Source: Acidisphaera sp035272265 (GTDB lineage: Bacteria; Pseudomonadota; Alphaproteobacteria; Acetobacterales; Acetobacteraceae). From it: 22,462 nucleotides of DNA. Position numbers and translations under genes: made by a program. Below the pieces are notes generated by a model that was not told the DNA's origin, searched no databases, and was given only the letters and a program-made list of their open reading frames with translations. The stretch lies in assembly GCA_035272265.1 (NCBI GenBank), contig DATEQV010000479.1:1-22462 (forward strand), written 5' to 3'. Each line of letters starts with the position of its first letter. Position 1 is the stretch's first letter. This document shows positions 1 through 8,133 of the stretch, piece after piece.

Positions 1-1
1 C

Positions 2-787
2 CTGTTCGCCAACTTCCGCCCCGCCTTCCTGTTCCCCGAACTGATCGGCGCCTCCACGCTGCGGCCGGAGATCGTCAGCGGCCTCGACCTGATGATCCTG
101 CGCGAACTCAACGGCGACCTGTATTTCGGTGAGCCGCGCGGCGTGACGCGCGACGCCGACGGCAAGCGCGTCGGCATCAACACGATGCGCTACACCGAGG
201 ACGAGATCGCCCGCATCGCCCATGTCGGCTTCCAGACGGCGCGCGCGCGTCGGGGCAAGCTCTGCTCGGTCGACAAGGCCAACGTGCTGGAGACCATGCA
301 GCTCTGGCGCGAGGTGGTGATCGAGGTGGCCGCGCAGTATCCCGACGTCGCGCTGACGCATCTCTACGTCGATGCCGCCGCGATGCAGCTGCTGCGCGAC
401 CCGAGGCAGTTCGACGTGATCGTCACCGGCAACATGTTCGGCGATATCCTGTCGGACGCCGCGGCGATGCTGACGGGATCGATCGGCATGCTGCCGTCCG
501 CGTCACTCGGCACCGGGCATCGAGGCCTGTACGAGCCGGTGCACGGCTCCGCCCCGGACATCGCCGGGCGCGACATCGCCAACCCGCTCGCCGCGATCCT
601 CTCGGCGGCGATGATGTTCCGCCTGTCGTTCGACTGGCCACAGGCCGCCGACCGGATCGAGGCGGCGGTGCGCGCCGTCCTCGCCGACGGGCTGCGCACC
701 GCCGACATCCACCAGCCGGGCACGCAGAAGATCGGCACCGAGGCGATGGGCGATGCCGTCGTCGCCGCGCTGCGTCGCATGGCATGA
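2..787 (+). CDS. leuB: 3-isopropylmalate dehydrogenase, C-terminal part (5' end outside window)
   Basis: This enzyme oxidatively decarboxylates 3-isopropylmalate in cytoplasmic leucine synthesis, using NAD and a divalent metal. The reading frame is open from base 2, so the N-terminal NAD-binding part lies before the window and 261 residues are visible. Family landmarks seen in order are LFANFRPA near the left edge, ELNGDLYFGEPRG, the catalytic tyrosine in MRYTEDE, the lysine in VDKANVLE, the metal-binding aspartates in MFGDILSD, and YEPVHGSAPDIAG with NPLAAILS. The end, GTEAMGDAVVAAL, is typical of LeuB. Related beta-decarboxylating dehydrogenases (isocitrate, tartrate) are less likely because the GxLYFGEPRG segment is LeuB-like. 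The MFS gene starts 3 nt after the stop, so the two are probably co-transcribed. Whether other leu genes lie upstream cannot be seen. Confidence 0.93.
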   Translation: MFANFRPAFLFPELIGASTLRPEIVSGLDLMILRELNGDLYFGEPRGVTRDADGKRVGINTMRYTEDEIARIAHVGFQTARARRGKLCSVDKANVLETMQLWREVVIEVAAQYPDVALTHLYVDAAAMQLLRDPRQFDVIVTGNMFGDILSDAAAMLTGSIGMLPSASLGTGHRGLYEPVHGSAPDIAGRDIANPLAAILSAAMMFRLSFDWPQAADRIEAAVRAVLADGLRTADIHQPGTQKIGTEAMGDAVVAALRRMA

Positions 788-790
788 CCC

Positions 791-2029
791 ATGCCTGAGT
801 CCGCCGAGCCGTCGCACTGGCGCCGCAACATGTACGTCTGCCTGTTCGGATCGTTCACGACGATCCTGGCGATGACGCTGCTGCTGCCGTTCCTGCCGAT
901 CTACGTCGAGCAGCTCGGCGTCCACTCGCACGCCGCCATCGTCCAGTGGTCCGGCATCGCCTTCGGCATCACCTTCCTCGGCGCGGGCACCATGGCCCCC
1001 ATTTGGGGGCGGGTGGCGGACATCTACGGACGCAAGGTTCTTCTGGTGCGCGCCTCGCTGGCGATGGCCGTGACCATGTCGCTGATCGGTCTCGCGCAGA
1101 ACATATGGCAGCTGGTCGCGCTGCGGCTCATGGCGGGCGTGCTCGGCGGCTACTCGTCCGGCGCGGTCGTGCTGGTGGCGACGCAAACGCCGCGGCACCG
1201 CGCCGCCTGGGCGCTCGGCACGCTGTCGACCGGCGTGATGGCGGGCACGCTGCTCGGCCCGCTGGTCGGCGGTATTCTGCCGGGATTCATCGGCGTGCGC
1301 GCGACGTTCTTCCTGGCCGGCGCGGTGATCTTCGTCGCGTTCCTCGCAACCGTCTTCCTGCTGCACGAGGAACGGCCGCCCGGCCCGCGTCATGGGCGTC
1401 GCGCCGGCCCCGTGTGGTCGGCGATCCCGGACCGGCGGCCGATCTACGCGATGCTGGCGACGGCGCTGCTGCTGATGGTCGCAAACATGTCGATCGAGCC
1501 GATCCTGACCGTCTATGTCGCCCAGCTGATGAATGGCGGCGACCCGGGGGGCGACGTGGTGCTGGTCTCCGGCGTCGTCATGGCCGCGTCCGCCGTCGGC
1601 AGCATGATCGCGGCACCCCGGCTCGGCCGCCTGGCCGATCGCCTCGGCACCTGGAACCTCATCACCGCGTGCCTGCTGACGACGGGCGCGGTGGTCTTGC
1701 CGCAGGCGTTCGTCGGCAGCGCGTGGCAGCTCATCGCATTGCGCTTCCTGATGGGCATCTCGCTGGCCGGACTGCTGCCGTCGATCAACGCGACCATCCG
1801 CCACAACGTCCCCGAGACGGTGGCCGGATCGATCCTCGGCTACAGCACGTCCGCGCAGATGATGGGCCAGGTCATCGGCCCGCTCGCCGGCGGTTTCGTG
1901 GGCGGCCGTGTCGGCATGTCCGCCGTCTTCCTGGCGACCAGCGCCATCCTGTTCTGCGGCGCCGGCTACAACTGGGTCGTCAGCCGGCGGGTCGAGCACG
2001 CGGCCATCGTCGGCGCGGCGTCGGAGTAG
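791..2029 (+). CDS. MFS drug/metabolite efflux transporter, DHA1 (MdtG-like) type
   Basis: A 412-residue inner-membrane protein with about 12 hydrophobic helices, matching the usual size of the major facilitator superfamily. The MFS motif A loop is clear between helices 2 and 3 (GRVADIYGRK, about residues 73-82). A weaker repeat of it (GRLADRLG) lies in the second half, after the central hydrophilic loop around residues 195-212. A glycine/proline-rich GTLLGPLVGG segment fits the motif C region typical of proton-coupled antiporters. The overall pattern resembles MdtG/TetA-like exporters, but the substrate cannot be told from sequence. The start is the ATG 3 nt after the leuB stop; the hydrolase gene begins 8 nt after this stop. 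The family call is firm and the efflux direction is inferred from the family. Confidence 0.9.
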   Translation: MPESAEPSHWRRNMYVCLFGSFTTILAMTLLLPFLPIYVEQLGVHSHAAIVQWSGIAFGITFLGAGTMAPIWGRVADIYGRKVLLVRASLAMAVTMSLIGLAQNIWQLVALRLMAGVLGGYSSGAVVLVATQTPRHRAAWALGTLSTGVMAGTLLGPLVGGILPGFIGVRATFFLAGAVIFVAFLATVFLLHEERPPGPRHGRRAGPVWSAIPDRRPIYAMLATALLLMVANMSIEPILTVYVAQLMNGGDPGGDVVLVSGVVMAASAVGSMIAAPRLGRLADRLGTWNLITACLLTTGAVVLPQAFVGSAWQLIALRFLMGISLAGLLPSINATIRHNVPETVAGSILGYSTSAQMMGQVIGPLAGGFVGGRVGMSAVFLATSAILFCGAGYNWVVSRRVEHAAIVGAASE

Positions 2030-2037
2030 CCACACGC

Positions 2038-2843
2038 ATGGCCTATTCGATCACGACCCCGGTCGGTCTCTACTACAACGTCACCGGTGCGGGATCGCCG
2101 CTCTGTCTCATCGGCGGCTATCGCCAGAACAGCTCCGCCTGGCCCCGGCCGTTCATCGCGCGCCTCGCGCACCGCCACACCGTCATCACCTTCGACAACC
2201 GCGGCACCGGCCGCAGCGAGAAGCCCACCGAGGGCTACGCGTTCGCCATCCAGGCGCGCGACGTGATCGGCCTGCTCGACGAGCTGAGATATCCGCGCGC
2301 GCATCTGCTCGGCTTTTCCATGGGCGGCGCGATCGCGCAGGAAGTCGTGGCGGCCTATCCGCGGCGGATCGACAAGCTGATCCTGTTCGGCACATTCTGC
2401 GGCGGCATCTGGTCCGTGACGGCGCCGTGGTCCGTGGTGCGTCTGCTGCACCTGACCGAGGGACTATCGCCCGAGGCGGCGGCGCGGCATCTGTGGCCGG
2501 TGACGTATTCGCCGGAACATCTGGCGACCCACGCACACACGGTGGAGGCGCAGATGCGCCGCGAGATCGTGCATTCCACCCCCGCTCACGTCGCCCGCAA
2601 GCAGATGGAGGCGCTGCGTGCGTTCGACCGCTACCACGACCTTTCGCGCATCCGCTCACCCACGCTGGTCGCGACCGGCGCCGACGACGGCCTCGTCATG
2701 CCGCAGAACTCGGCCCTGATGGCGCGCCGGATTCCCGGCGCACGGCTGGTGCGCGTGCCCGGCCTCGGCCACCGCGCGATCTGGGAGGCGCCCGAGGAGA
2801 TGGCGGATCTGATCCTGGACTTCCTGGCCGGGCCGGGCCGGCG

Positions 2844-2865
<22 letters not shown>
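2038..2865 (+). CDS. alpha/beta-fold hydrolase
   Basis: A 275-residue soluble hydrolase. The oxyanion-hole region is near residues 25-35, FDNRGTGRS is at 52-60, the nucleophile elbow GFSMGG places the catalytic serine near residue 94, the acid is in GADDG (about 216-217), and the histidine is in GLGHRA (about 245). This is the standard Ser-Asp-His triad of the family that includes esterases, lactonases such as PcaD and haloperoxidase-like proteins. The true substrate is unknown. The start is the ATG 8 nt after the MFS stop, with a GGAG inside the end of the MFS gene as a likely ribosome site. The last eight codons run into the antisense tRNA-Thr gene and the stop codon lies within it. The tail after DFLAG is therefore tRNA sequence read backwards and is unlikely to matter for function. 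Confidence 0.92.
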
Positions 2866-2918
<53 letters not shown>

Positions 2919-3097
2919 AAACCGTTGGCGGAACTAGCGAACATCGCCGGCGCGGGCAAGGTCGACAGGCTACAGAAGGGAGCCTGACACTCGCCCGAGG
3001 ACCGCTGCGTCGACATGCGGTTGCCTAGGCGTCCCGGGACTGGCTTGCTGGCCGAATTACACGCAGACAAATGGTGGATTTCTCCCATCGACCCCGT

Positions 3098-3126
3098 TTG
3101 AACTGTCACCCAGAGTTGTTTATGAT
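3098..3126 (+). promoter_or_regulatory. sigma70-like promoter of the ssuCBA operon
   Basis: TTGAAC at 3098-3103 and TATGAT at 3121-3126 are separated by exactly 17 bp. They match the -35 and -10 consensus at 5 of 6 positions each. Transcription would begin near 3133, leaving a leader of about 55 nt before the ssuC ATG at 3189. The stretch is clearly more AT-rich than its surroundings. The rest of the gap, 2919-3097, shows no convincing gene; it should also hold the tRNA-Thr promoter on the minus strand. Confidence 0.7.
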
Positions 3127-3188
3127 AGGGCACCAGTGTAGATCGTGGCTTCTTACATGCCGATCCGGACACCTCCTCCCCAACGCGA

Positions 3189-4007
3189 ATGGAGCGCTTC
3201 AGCTTGGATCTCGCCGTTTCTTCGAGACCCGCATCTCTCTCGCTCTCTGCCGGGCTTCCGGGGCGGCGCTACCTGTCGGTGGTGGCGATCGTCGCGTGCT
3301 GGCAGATCGGGTCAGCGCTCGGCCTCATTCCGATGCGCACGCTGGCAGCCCCCTCGATCATCCTCTCGACCGCCTGGGATCTGCTGATGCACGGCGACCT
3401 GGTCGGAAACCTGCTGGTCTCGCTGGCGCGCGCCGCAACCGGCTTCGCCATGGGGGCCGCGATCGGCGGCGGGCTCGCGCTGGTCGCCGGCCTGTCGCGG
3501 ATCGGCGAGGACGTCGTCGACGCGCCGATGCAGATGCTGCGGACGCTGCCGTTCCTAGCGCTGGTACCGCTGCTGATCCTTTGGTTCGGCATCGGCGAGA
3601 CGCCGAAGATCGTGCTGGTCGCGTTCGGCGCGGCGTTCCCCGTCTATCTGAACCTGTTCGCCGGCATCCGCGGCGTCGATACGAAATTGCTGGAGGCGGG
3701 ACGGGTGTTCGGCCTGTCGCGGCGCGCGCTGCTCGCGCACGTGGTGCTGCCCGGCGCGATGCCGGGCCTGCTGACGGGGATGCGCTTCGCGCTCGGCATC
3801 GCCTGGCTGAGCCTCGTTGTCGGCGAGCAGATCAACGCCTCGTCCGGCATCGGCTTCATGATCAACGACGCGCGCGACTTCCTGCGCACCGACATCATCG
3901 TCGTCGGTCTGCTGGTGTATGCGCTGCTCGGCCTGGGGTCCGACGCACTGATCCGCGGCTTCGAGCGGCGCGCCTTCGCGTGGCGGCCGTCGCTGATGGG
4001 GCGCTGA
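3189..4007 (+). CDS. ssuC: aliphatic sulfonate ABC transporter permease
   Basis: A 272-residue inner-membrane permease of the SsuC/TauC/NrtB group (BPD_transp_1 fold) with about six hydrophobic helices. The cytoplasmic EAA loop that docks with the ATPase is seen as EAGRVFGLSRRALL...LPGAMPGLLTG, roughly residues 160-195. The helix-2/3 text RTLPFLALVPLLILWFGIGE is typical of the sulfonate/nitrate/taurine group. It should form the membrane channel with SsuB and receive substrate from SsuA. The chosen ATG has no strong Shine-Dalgarno, and the sequence just before it is C-rich. No better in-frame start keeps the full N-terminal helix. The ssuB ATG follows the stop by 3 nt. Sulfonate specificity is inferred from the operon, because this permease family also serves taurine and nitrate. 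Confidence 0.88.
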   Translation: MERFSLDLAVSSRPASLSLSAGLPGRRYLSVVAIVACWQIGSALGLIPMRTLAAPSIILSTAWDLLMHGDLVGNLLVSLARAATGFAMGAAIGGGLALVAGLSRIGEDVVDAPMQMLRTLPFLALVPLLILWFGIGETPKIVLVAFGAAFPVYLNLFAGIRGVDTKLLEAGRVFGLSRRALLAHVVLPGAMPGLLTGMRFALGIAWLSLVVGEQINASSGIGFMINDARDFLRTDIIVVGLLVYALLGLGSDALIRGFERRAFAWRPSLMGR

Positions 4008-4010
4008 GCG

Positions 4011-4763
4011 ATGACGGCGATGGGAGCGCAGCCGCCGCTCGCCGCCGGCGCAGTGCGCCTGCGCAACGTCACCCGCCGGTTCGGCGAGCGCCGGGTGCTC
4101 GACGGGCTGAGCCTCGATCTCGCGCCGGGATCGTTCACCGCGCTGCTCGGGCGCAGCGGGTCGGGCAAGACGACGCTGCTGCGCACGCTCGCGCACCTGG
4201 ACCCCGCTCCGCCGGATGCCGTCGTCGTCACGCCCGCGCCGACCGCCGTGGTGTTCCAGGAGCCGCGCCTGCTGCCGTGGAAGCGCGTATGGCAGAACGT
4301 GGCGCTGGGTCTGGGCGGCGACGACGCGCGCGACCGGGCGGGGGCGGCGTTGCAGGAAGTCGGGCTCGGACAGCACCTGAACGCGTGGCCGCTGACATTG
4401 TCGGGCGGCGAGGCGCAGCGCGCGGCGCTGGCCCGTGCGCTGGTGCGCGAGCCGAAGCTGCTGCTGCTGGACGAGCCGTTCGCGGCGCTCGACGCGCTGA
4501 CGCGGCTGCGCATGCAGGCGATGGTCGCCGAGCTGTGGCGCACCCATGCCCCGACGACGCTGATCGTCACGCATGACGTCGACGAGGCGCTGCTGCTTGC
4601 CGACCGCGTGCTGGTGCTGGCGGACGGGCGCATCACGGCGGACATCGTGACCGGGCTTGCACGTCCGCGCCGGCATGCCGACCCGCACTTCATCGTGCTG
4701 CGCCAGCGCCTGCTGGCGGAGCTTGGAGTCGATTTCGAACCGGCCACAGGAGTGATTGCATGA
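4011..4763 (+). CDS. ssuB: aliphatic sulfonate ABC transporter ATP-binding protein
   Basis: A 250-residue ABC ATPase that powers sulfonate import. Visible motifs are Walker A GRSGSGKT (about 47-54), the Q-loop in VFQEPRLLPW (about 81-90), signature LSGGEAQR (about 130-137), Walker B LLLLDEP with the D-loop AALD (about 150-161), and the switch histidine in VTHDVDEAL (about 188). QEPRLLPW is characteristic of the SsuB/TauB/NrtD group. Between Walker A and the Q-loop the protein is slightly shorter than many homologues, with a proline/valine-rich segment. The stop overlaps the ssuA start by 4 nt (ATGA), indicating translational coupling. Confidence 0.92.
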   Translation: MTAMGAQPPLAAGAVRLRNVTRRFGERRVLDGLSLDLAPGSFTALLGRSGSGKTTLLRTLAHLDPAPPDAVVVTPAPTAVVFQEPRLLPWKRVWQNVALGLGGDDARDRAGAALQEVGLGQHLNAWPLTLSGGEAQRAALARALVREPKLLLLDEPFAALDALTRLRMQAMVAELWRTHAPTTLIVTHDVDEALLLADRVLVLADGRITADIVTGLARPRRHADPHFIVLRQRLLAELGVDFEPATGVIA

Positions 4764-5695
4764 TTTCTCGCCGCACCGTGCTCGGCGCCGCGCTGGCGGT
4801 GCCCGCGATTGCACGCACCGCGCGCGCCGGAACGCGGTTGTCGATCGGCTATCAGAAGATCGGTCAGCTGCTGGTGCTGAAGGGGCAGCAGACGCTGGAG
4901 ACGCAGCTCGGCAAGCAGGGCGTGGAGGTGAGCTGGCACGAGTTCCCGTCCGGCCCGCCGCTGATGGAGGCGCTGAACGCGGGCGCGCTTGATTTCGGCT
5001 ATGCAGGCGACAGTCCGCCGATCTTCGCGCTGGCAGCCGGCGCGGACATCGTGTTCGTCGCCTACCAGCCGGCGCCGGGGCAGAGTTCGGCGGTGCTGGT
5101 GCACAAGGACGGCGGCATCCGGCAATTGTCGGACCTGAAGGGCAAGCGCGTCGCCTTCACCAAGGGATCGAGCGCGCACCACGTGATCCTGAACGTGCTG
5201 AAGGCGGGCGGGCTGACCTCTGCCGACATCACGCCGGCGTATCTGCAGCCGGCGGACGCGGCCCTCGCGTTCCGGCAGGGCGCGGTGGACGCGTGGTCGA
5301 TCTGGGACCCGTATTTCGCGATCGCCGAGCAGGATCCGCAAACGCAGGTGCTGACGACCGCCGTCGGCGTTGCGCCGTCCAACAGCTTCTTCCTGGCCGG
5401 CCGCAGCTACGCGGCGCGCAACCCGGCGATCATTACGGCGGTGATCGAGGAGATCACCCGTGTGACGACGTATATCGGCCGCCACCAGGATGAGCTGGCG
5501 CGGCTGATGGCGGAGGTGACGGGCATCAGCGAGCCGATCGAGCGCATCGCGGTCGCGCGCGGCAACTACGAGACCGCCTATTTGAACCGCGAGGTGGTCG
5601 TGCAGGAGCAGGCGATCGCCGACCAGTTCAGCGAGAACCATGTCATCCCCCATGCCATCCGCATCAGCGATGCGGTCTGGAGCCCGAGCGCGTGA
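4760..5695 (+). CDS. ssuA: aliphatic sulfonate-binding periplasmic protein
   Basis: A 311-residue periplasmic solute-binding protein of the SsuA/TauA family (NMT1-like, two-lobed). It begins with SRRTVLGAALAVPAIARTARA, a twin-arginine type signal peptide with an Ala-x-Ala cleavage site near residue 23. Mature features are IGYQKIGQLLVLKG, GALDFGYAGDSPP, a LKGKRVAFTKGSSAHH lobe junction and VDAWSIWDPYFA, all typical of sulfonate-binding proteins. The E. coli and Pseudomonas SsuA proteins are similar in length. The gene overlaps ssuB by 4 nt. Its stop overlaps by 3 nt the GTG of the degraded ssuD-like frame that follows, as expected for an operon that once continued into ssuD. Confidence 0.92.
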   Translation: MISRRTVLGAALAVPAIARTARAGTRLSIGYQKIGQLLVLKGQQTLETQLGKQGVEVSWHEFPSGPPLMEALNAGALDFGYAGDSPPIFALAAGADIVFVAYQPAPGQSSAVLVHKDGGIRQLSDLKGKRVAFTKGSSAHHVILNVLKAGGLTSADITPAYLQPADAALAFRQGAVDAWSIWDPYFAIAEQDPQTQVLTTAVGVAPSNSFFLAGRSYAARNPAIITAVIEEITRVTTYIGRHQDELARLMAEVTGISEPIERIAVARGNYETAYLNREVVVQEQAIADQFSENHVIPHAIRISDAVWSPSA

Positions 5696-5825
5696 ACAGC
5701 ATCACCCCTATCCAGCCGGTCGACGCGAGCCGCTGGATTGTTTCTGGTTCCTGCCGACGGGCGGCGGCTCGCTCGGCACCGACGGCTTCCCGACGCCCCC
5801 GCGGCTCGACGCGGCCGCCGGCTGA
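5692..5825 (+). pseudogene. ssuD: remnant of ssuD-like FMN-dependent sulfonate monooxygenase (N-terminus only, frameshifted)
   Basis: A GTG at 5692 overlaps the ssuA stop (GTGA), the coupling expected for the next operon gene. It opens with a plausible N-terminus, but the conserved continuation is in another frame. From 5730 that frame reads PLDCFWFLPTGGGSLGT, resembling the N-terminal beta strand of SsuD-type luciferase-like monooxygenases, which typically begin with an FWFLPTxGDGxYLGT pattern. After this about 12 codons of unrelated text follow and then a stop at 5823-5825. The remaining roughly 330 codons of a normal SsuD are absent. I read this as a gene killed by a one-base shift plus a large deletion. 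The assignment rests on one short motif plus operon position; chance is unlikely but not excluded. Confidence 0.6.
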
Positions 5826-5882
5826 CGACGCTGTCCGACGCAGGGCCGGCGTCCGCCCGGCCGCTATAGGGAAGGTGTGTGC

Positions 5883-7358
5883 ATGCAGGACGGCACGGTT
5901 GTGGCTCGTCAGCGCTTCAGCCTGCGCGACGTGGCGCCAGATATCCCGCCGCCCGGCAGCGGCCATCAGAGCGCCGGCGGACGCGGCGCATCGCCGCTGA
6001 TCGCGATCGTCGGCGCCGGGTTTTCCGGCACGATGGCAGCGGTGCATCTGCGCCGTACGCTGCCGCCGCACGTCACCATCGGCCTGTTCGAGCGCCGCGG
6101 GCGGTTCGCGCGCGGCCCGGCCTATGCCGCGACCGGGGCGCCGCACCTGCTGAACGTGCGCGCGAAGAACATGAGCGCGCTGCCGGACGAGCCGAACGAC
6201 TTCGACACGTGGGCGGAGACATACGGCGGCGACGAGGTGTTCCGCACCGACGCCGGCAATTTCGCGACGCGGCGCCTGTATGGCCGCTACCTTCGGCAGT
6301 TGCTGTACCGCGAGATGGTGGCGAGCGGCGGGGGGCTGCGGCTGGCAACGGCCGACGTAACCTCGGTTGTGCCGGCTGCAGGCGGCTGGCGCCTGGGCTT
6401 CGCGCAGGGCGGCGGGATCGACGCGATCGGCGTGGTGCTGGCGATCGGGAACCTGCAGGTGCCGGAGTCCGACGACGGCGTCGTGTTCCACAACCCGTGG
6501 ACCGATCGCGCGACCGCGGGGCTGCGGCCGGAAGACCCGGTGCTGATCGTCGGCACCGGCTTGAGCATGATCGACATCGCGCTCGATCTGCGCGGACAAG
6601 GTTTCACCGGCAACATCCTCGCCGTCTCGCGCCGCGGCCTGGTTCCGCACCGCCACCGGCCGGTGGCGGATCTGTGGCCCGCGCCCGCTTTCACCAGCGC
6701 AGAACTGCAGTCCCTGTCCACCCTGCTGCGCCGCTTCCGGCAAGAAGTCGACGCAGCTGCGAAGGCCGGCGTCAACTGGCGCGCGCTGGTGGACGGGCTG
6801 CGACCGGTGAGCGTGGACATTTGGCGGAGCCTGCCGCGATCCGAGCGCGACCGCTTCTTGCGCCACCTTCGCCCGTACTGGGACATCCATCGCCACCGGA
6901 TTTCGCCGAGCGCCGCCGACGCGTTCGACGCCCTGCGCCGGACCGGCACGCTCTCGATCTCCCGCAGCCGCGTGGTGTCGATGCACGTTCACGACGGTGT
7001 GGCCGATGTCGTGCTCCAAAGCCCGGACGGCAGCCGGCGCACGGTGACCGTCCAGCGCGTCATCCATGCGCTTGGGCCCCGCGGCGTGAATGACGCAGAA
7101 ACGCCGATCTCCGACCTCAGCGCGCGCGGGCTGGTGCGCATCGATCCGCACGGCATGGGCATCGAAGTAACGGACGCGCTGCAGCCCATCGGCGCGTCTG
7201 GCTCGCCCACGCCCGGGCTCTGGGCGCTAGGGCCGATCGTACGCGGCACGTTCTGGGAGTGCACCGCAGTCCCCGACATTCGAGTCCAGGCTGCGACCCT
7301 GGCGCGGACGGTATCTCAGGCGATCGCGCACAGCGGCCGGCTCATGGCGCAACAGTAA
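5883..7358 (+). CDS. FAD/NAD(P)-binding protein, YdhS-like (paralogue 1)
   Basis: A 491-residue cytoplasmic flavoprotein of the NAD_binding_9/YdhS-like family, whose reactions are poorly known. A non-conserved N-terminal extension of about 38 residues precedes the first dinucleotide-binding site, IAIVGAGFSGT (about 40-50). ERRGRFARGPAYA and HLLNVRAKNMSA follow, the latter a family hallmark. A second nucleotide-binding site is LIVGTGLSMIDIAL (about 221-234), then SRRGLVPHRHRP, RFLRHLRPYWDIHRHR and a C-terminal FWECTAVPDIR. Two Rossmann sites suggest an FAD- and NAD(P)H-using oxidoreductase or monooxygenase. The ATG at 5883 is preferred over GTG 5877 because AGGGAAGG lies 7 nt before it. The gene sits in the ssu operon just after the broken ssuD, and a paralogue at 19934-21406 lies beside the thiol dioxygenase. 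The family call is sure; the reaction is unknown. Confidence 0.85.
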   Translation: MQDGTVVARQRFSLRDVAPDIPPPGSGHQSAGGRGASPLIAIVGAGFSGTMAAVHLRRTLPPHVTIGLFERRGRFARGPAYAATGAPHLLNVRAKNMSALPDEPNDFDTWAETYGGDEVFRTDAGNFATRRLYGRYLRQLLYREMVASGGGLRLATADVTSVVPAAGGWRLGFAQGGGIDAIGVVLAIGNLQVPESDDGVVFHNPWTDRATAGLRPEDPVLIVGTGLSMIDIALDLRGQGFTGNILAVSRRGLVPHRHRPVADLWPAPAFTSAELQSLSTLLRRFRQEVDAAAKAGVNWRALVDGLRPVSVDIWRSLPRSERDRFLRHLRPYWDIHRHRISPSAADAFDALRRTGTLSISRSRVVSMHVHDGVADVVLQSPDGSRRTVTVQRVIHALGPRGVNDAETPISDLSARGLVRIDPHGMGIEVTDALQPIGASGSPTPGLWALGPIVRGTFWECTAVPDIRVQAATLARTVSQAIAHSGRLMAQQ

Positions 7359-7395
7359 GCCATACGATGGATTCGCCGGCCAGGTTGTCGGCTGC

Positions 7396-8133
7396 TCAAG
7401 CCGGGCGCCAGCGCAGCAGACGATATTCCGCGGCTTCCGCGATGCGGTTCAAGGCATAGCCCACAACGCCCAGCAGCAGCACGCCCAGCATCACGAGATC
7501 CATCGCAAAGCGGTCGCGGCCCTCGATGATCAGGCCACCGATCCCCGGACCCGTGGTCATGAAATACTCCGCGCCGATCGTGGCAAGCCACGCGTAGATC
7601 AGCGCGAGATGCACGCCGGTCAGGATGGCGGGCAATGCCGCGGGCAAGTAGACGCGCCAGACCATCTGCGCGCGGGTGAAGCGCAGCAGCCGTCCGACCT
7701 CGATCAGCGCAGGCGGTGTCGAACGCGCGCCCTGCGCCGTGTTGAGCACCACCGGGGTGAACGCGGTCAAGGCGACGAACACGACCTTTGCCGCCTCGCC
7801 CGCGCCGCACCACATCGAGATCAGCGGAATCCAGGCGAACACCGCGATCTGTTTGAAGACGTCGAAGGACGGTCCCAGCAGCGCGCGGGCCATGCGCGAT
7901 CGGCCGAGGAGAGCGCCGAAGACGAGACCACACAGCGTGCCGAGGCCGAAGCCGGCCAGGTCGCGCCGCAGACTCGCAATCAAGTCGCCGCCGACATGAC
8001 GCAGGCCGGTCACATCGTCACCCGCCGACAGCACGCGCTCCAACGGCGGCAGCAGCCGCGGATCGACCAGCCCGCAATGGCTGGCCGCTTCCCAGGCGGC
8101 AAGCACCAGCACGGGAAGGACCAGGCCTCTCAT
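7396..8133 (-). CDS. ABC transporter permease, second of a pair (sulfate ester/sulfonate uptake)
   Basis: A 245-residue SsuC/TauC-type permease, last gene of the six-gene minus-strand operon. The start is the ATG at 8133, which overlaps the stop of the preceding permease by 4 nt; the open frame upstream of it is only a shadow of that gene. The EAA-loop text IEVGRLLRFTRAQMVWRVYLPAALPAILTG is visible, as is the QIAVFAWIPLISMWCGAGEAAKV helix region. It differs clearly from its partner, so the two probably form a heterodimeric channel. In Pseudomonas putida the AtsB permease of the sulfate-ester system is, as I recall, double-length, and this pair could be the split equivalent. The stop is 37 bp from the convergent stop of flavoprotein 1, with no clear terminator hairpin between them. 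Confidence 0.85.
   Translation of the reverse strand: MRGLVLPVLVLAAWEAASHCGLVDPRLLPPLERVLSAGDDVTGLRHVGGDLIASLRRDLAGFGLGTLCGLVFGALLGRSRMARALLGPSFDVFKQIAVFAWIPLISMWCGAGEAAKVVFVALTAFTPVVLNTAQGARSTPPALIEVGRLLRFTRAQMVWRVYLPAALPAILTGVHLALIYAWLATIGAEYFMTTGPGIGGLIIEGRDRFAMDLVMLGVLLLGVVGYALNRIAEAAEYRLLRWRPA

Noticed and set aside
503..2035. Long minus-strand open frame of about 510 codons opposite leuB and the MFS gene
   Set aside because: It is extremely rich in Arg, His, Gln, Asp and Ala with no motif, as expected from the antisense of a GC-rich gene. The plus-strand genes have clear family motifs.
946..2037. 5' extension of the alpha/beta hydrolase frame across the MFS gene
   Set aside because: The text before 2038 is an arginine-rich shadow. 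The hydrolase fold begins at MAYSITTPVGLYYN and ATG 2038 fits operon spacing.
3145..3387. 80-codon plus-strand frame overlapping the start of ssuC
   Set aside because: It becomes Arg/Ser/Pro-rich once inside ssuC and has no ribosome site; it is the ssuC leader read in another frame.
3644..5653. Minus-strand open frame of about 669 codons opposite ssuC, ssuB and ssuA
   Set aside because: It shows low-complexity Arg/Ser/Ala text with no domain. The sense genes carry Walker motifs, an EAA loop and a signal peptide.
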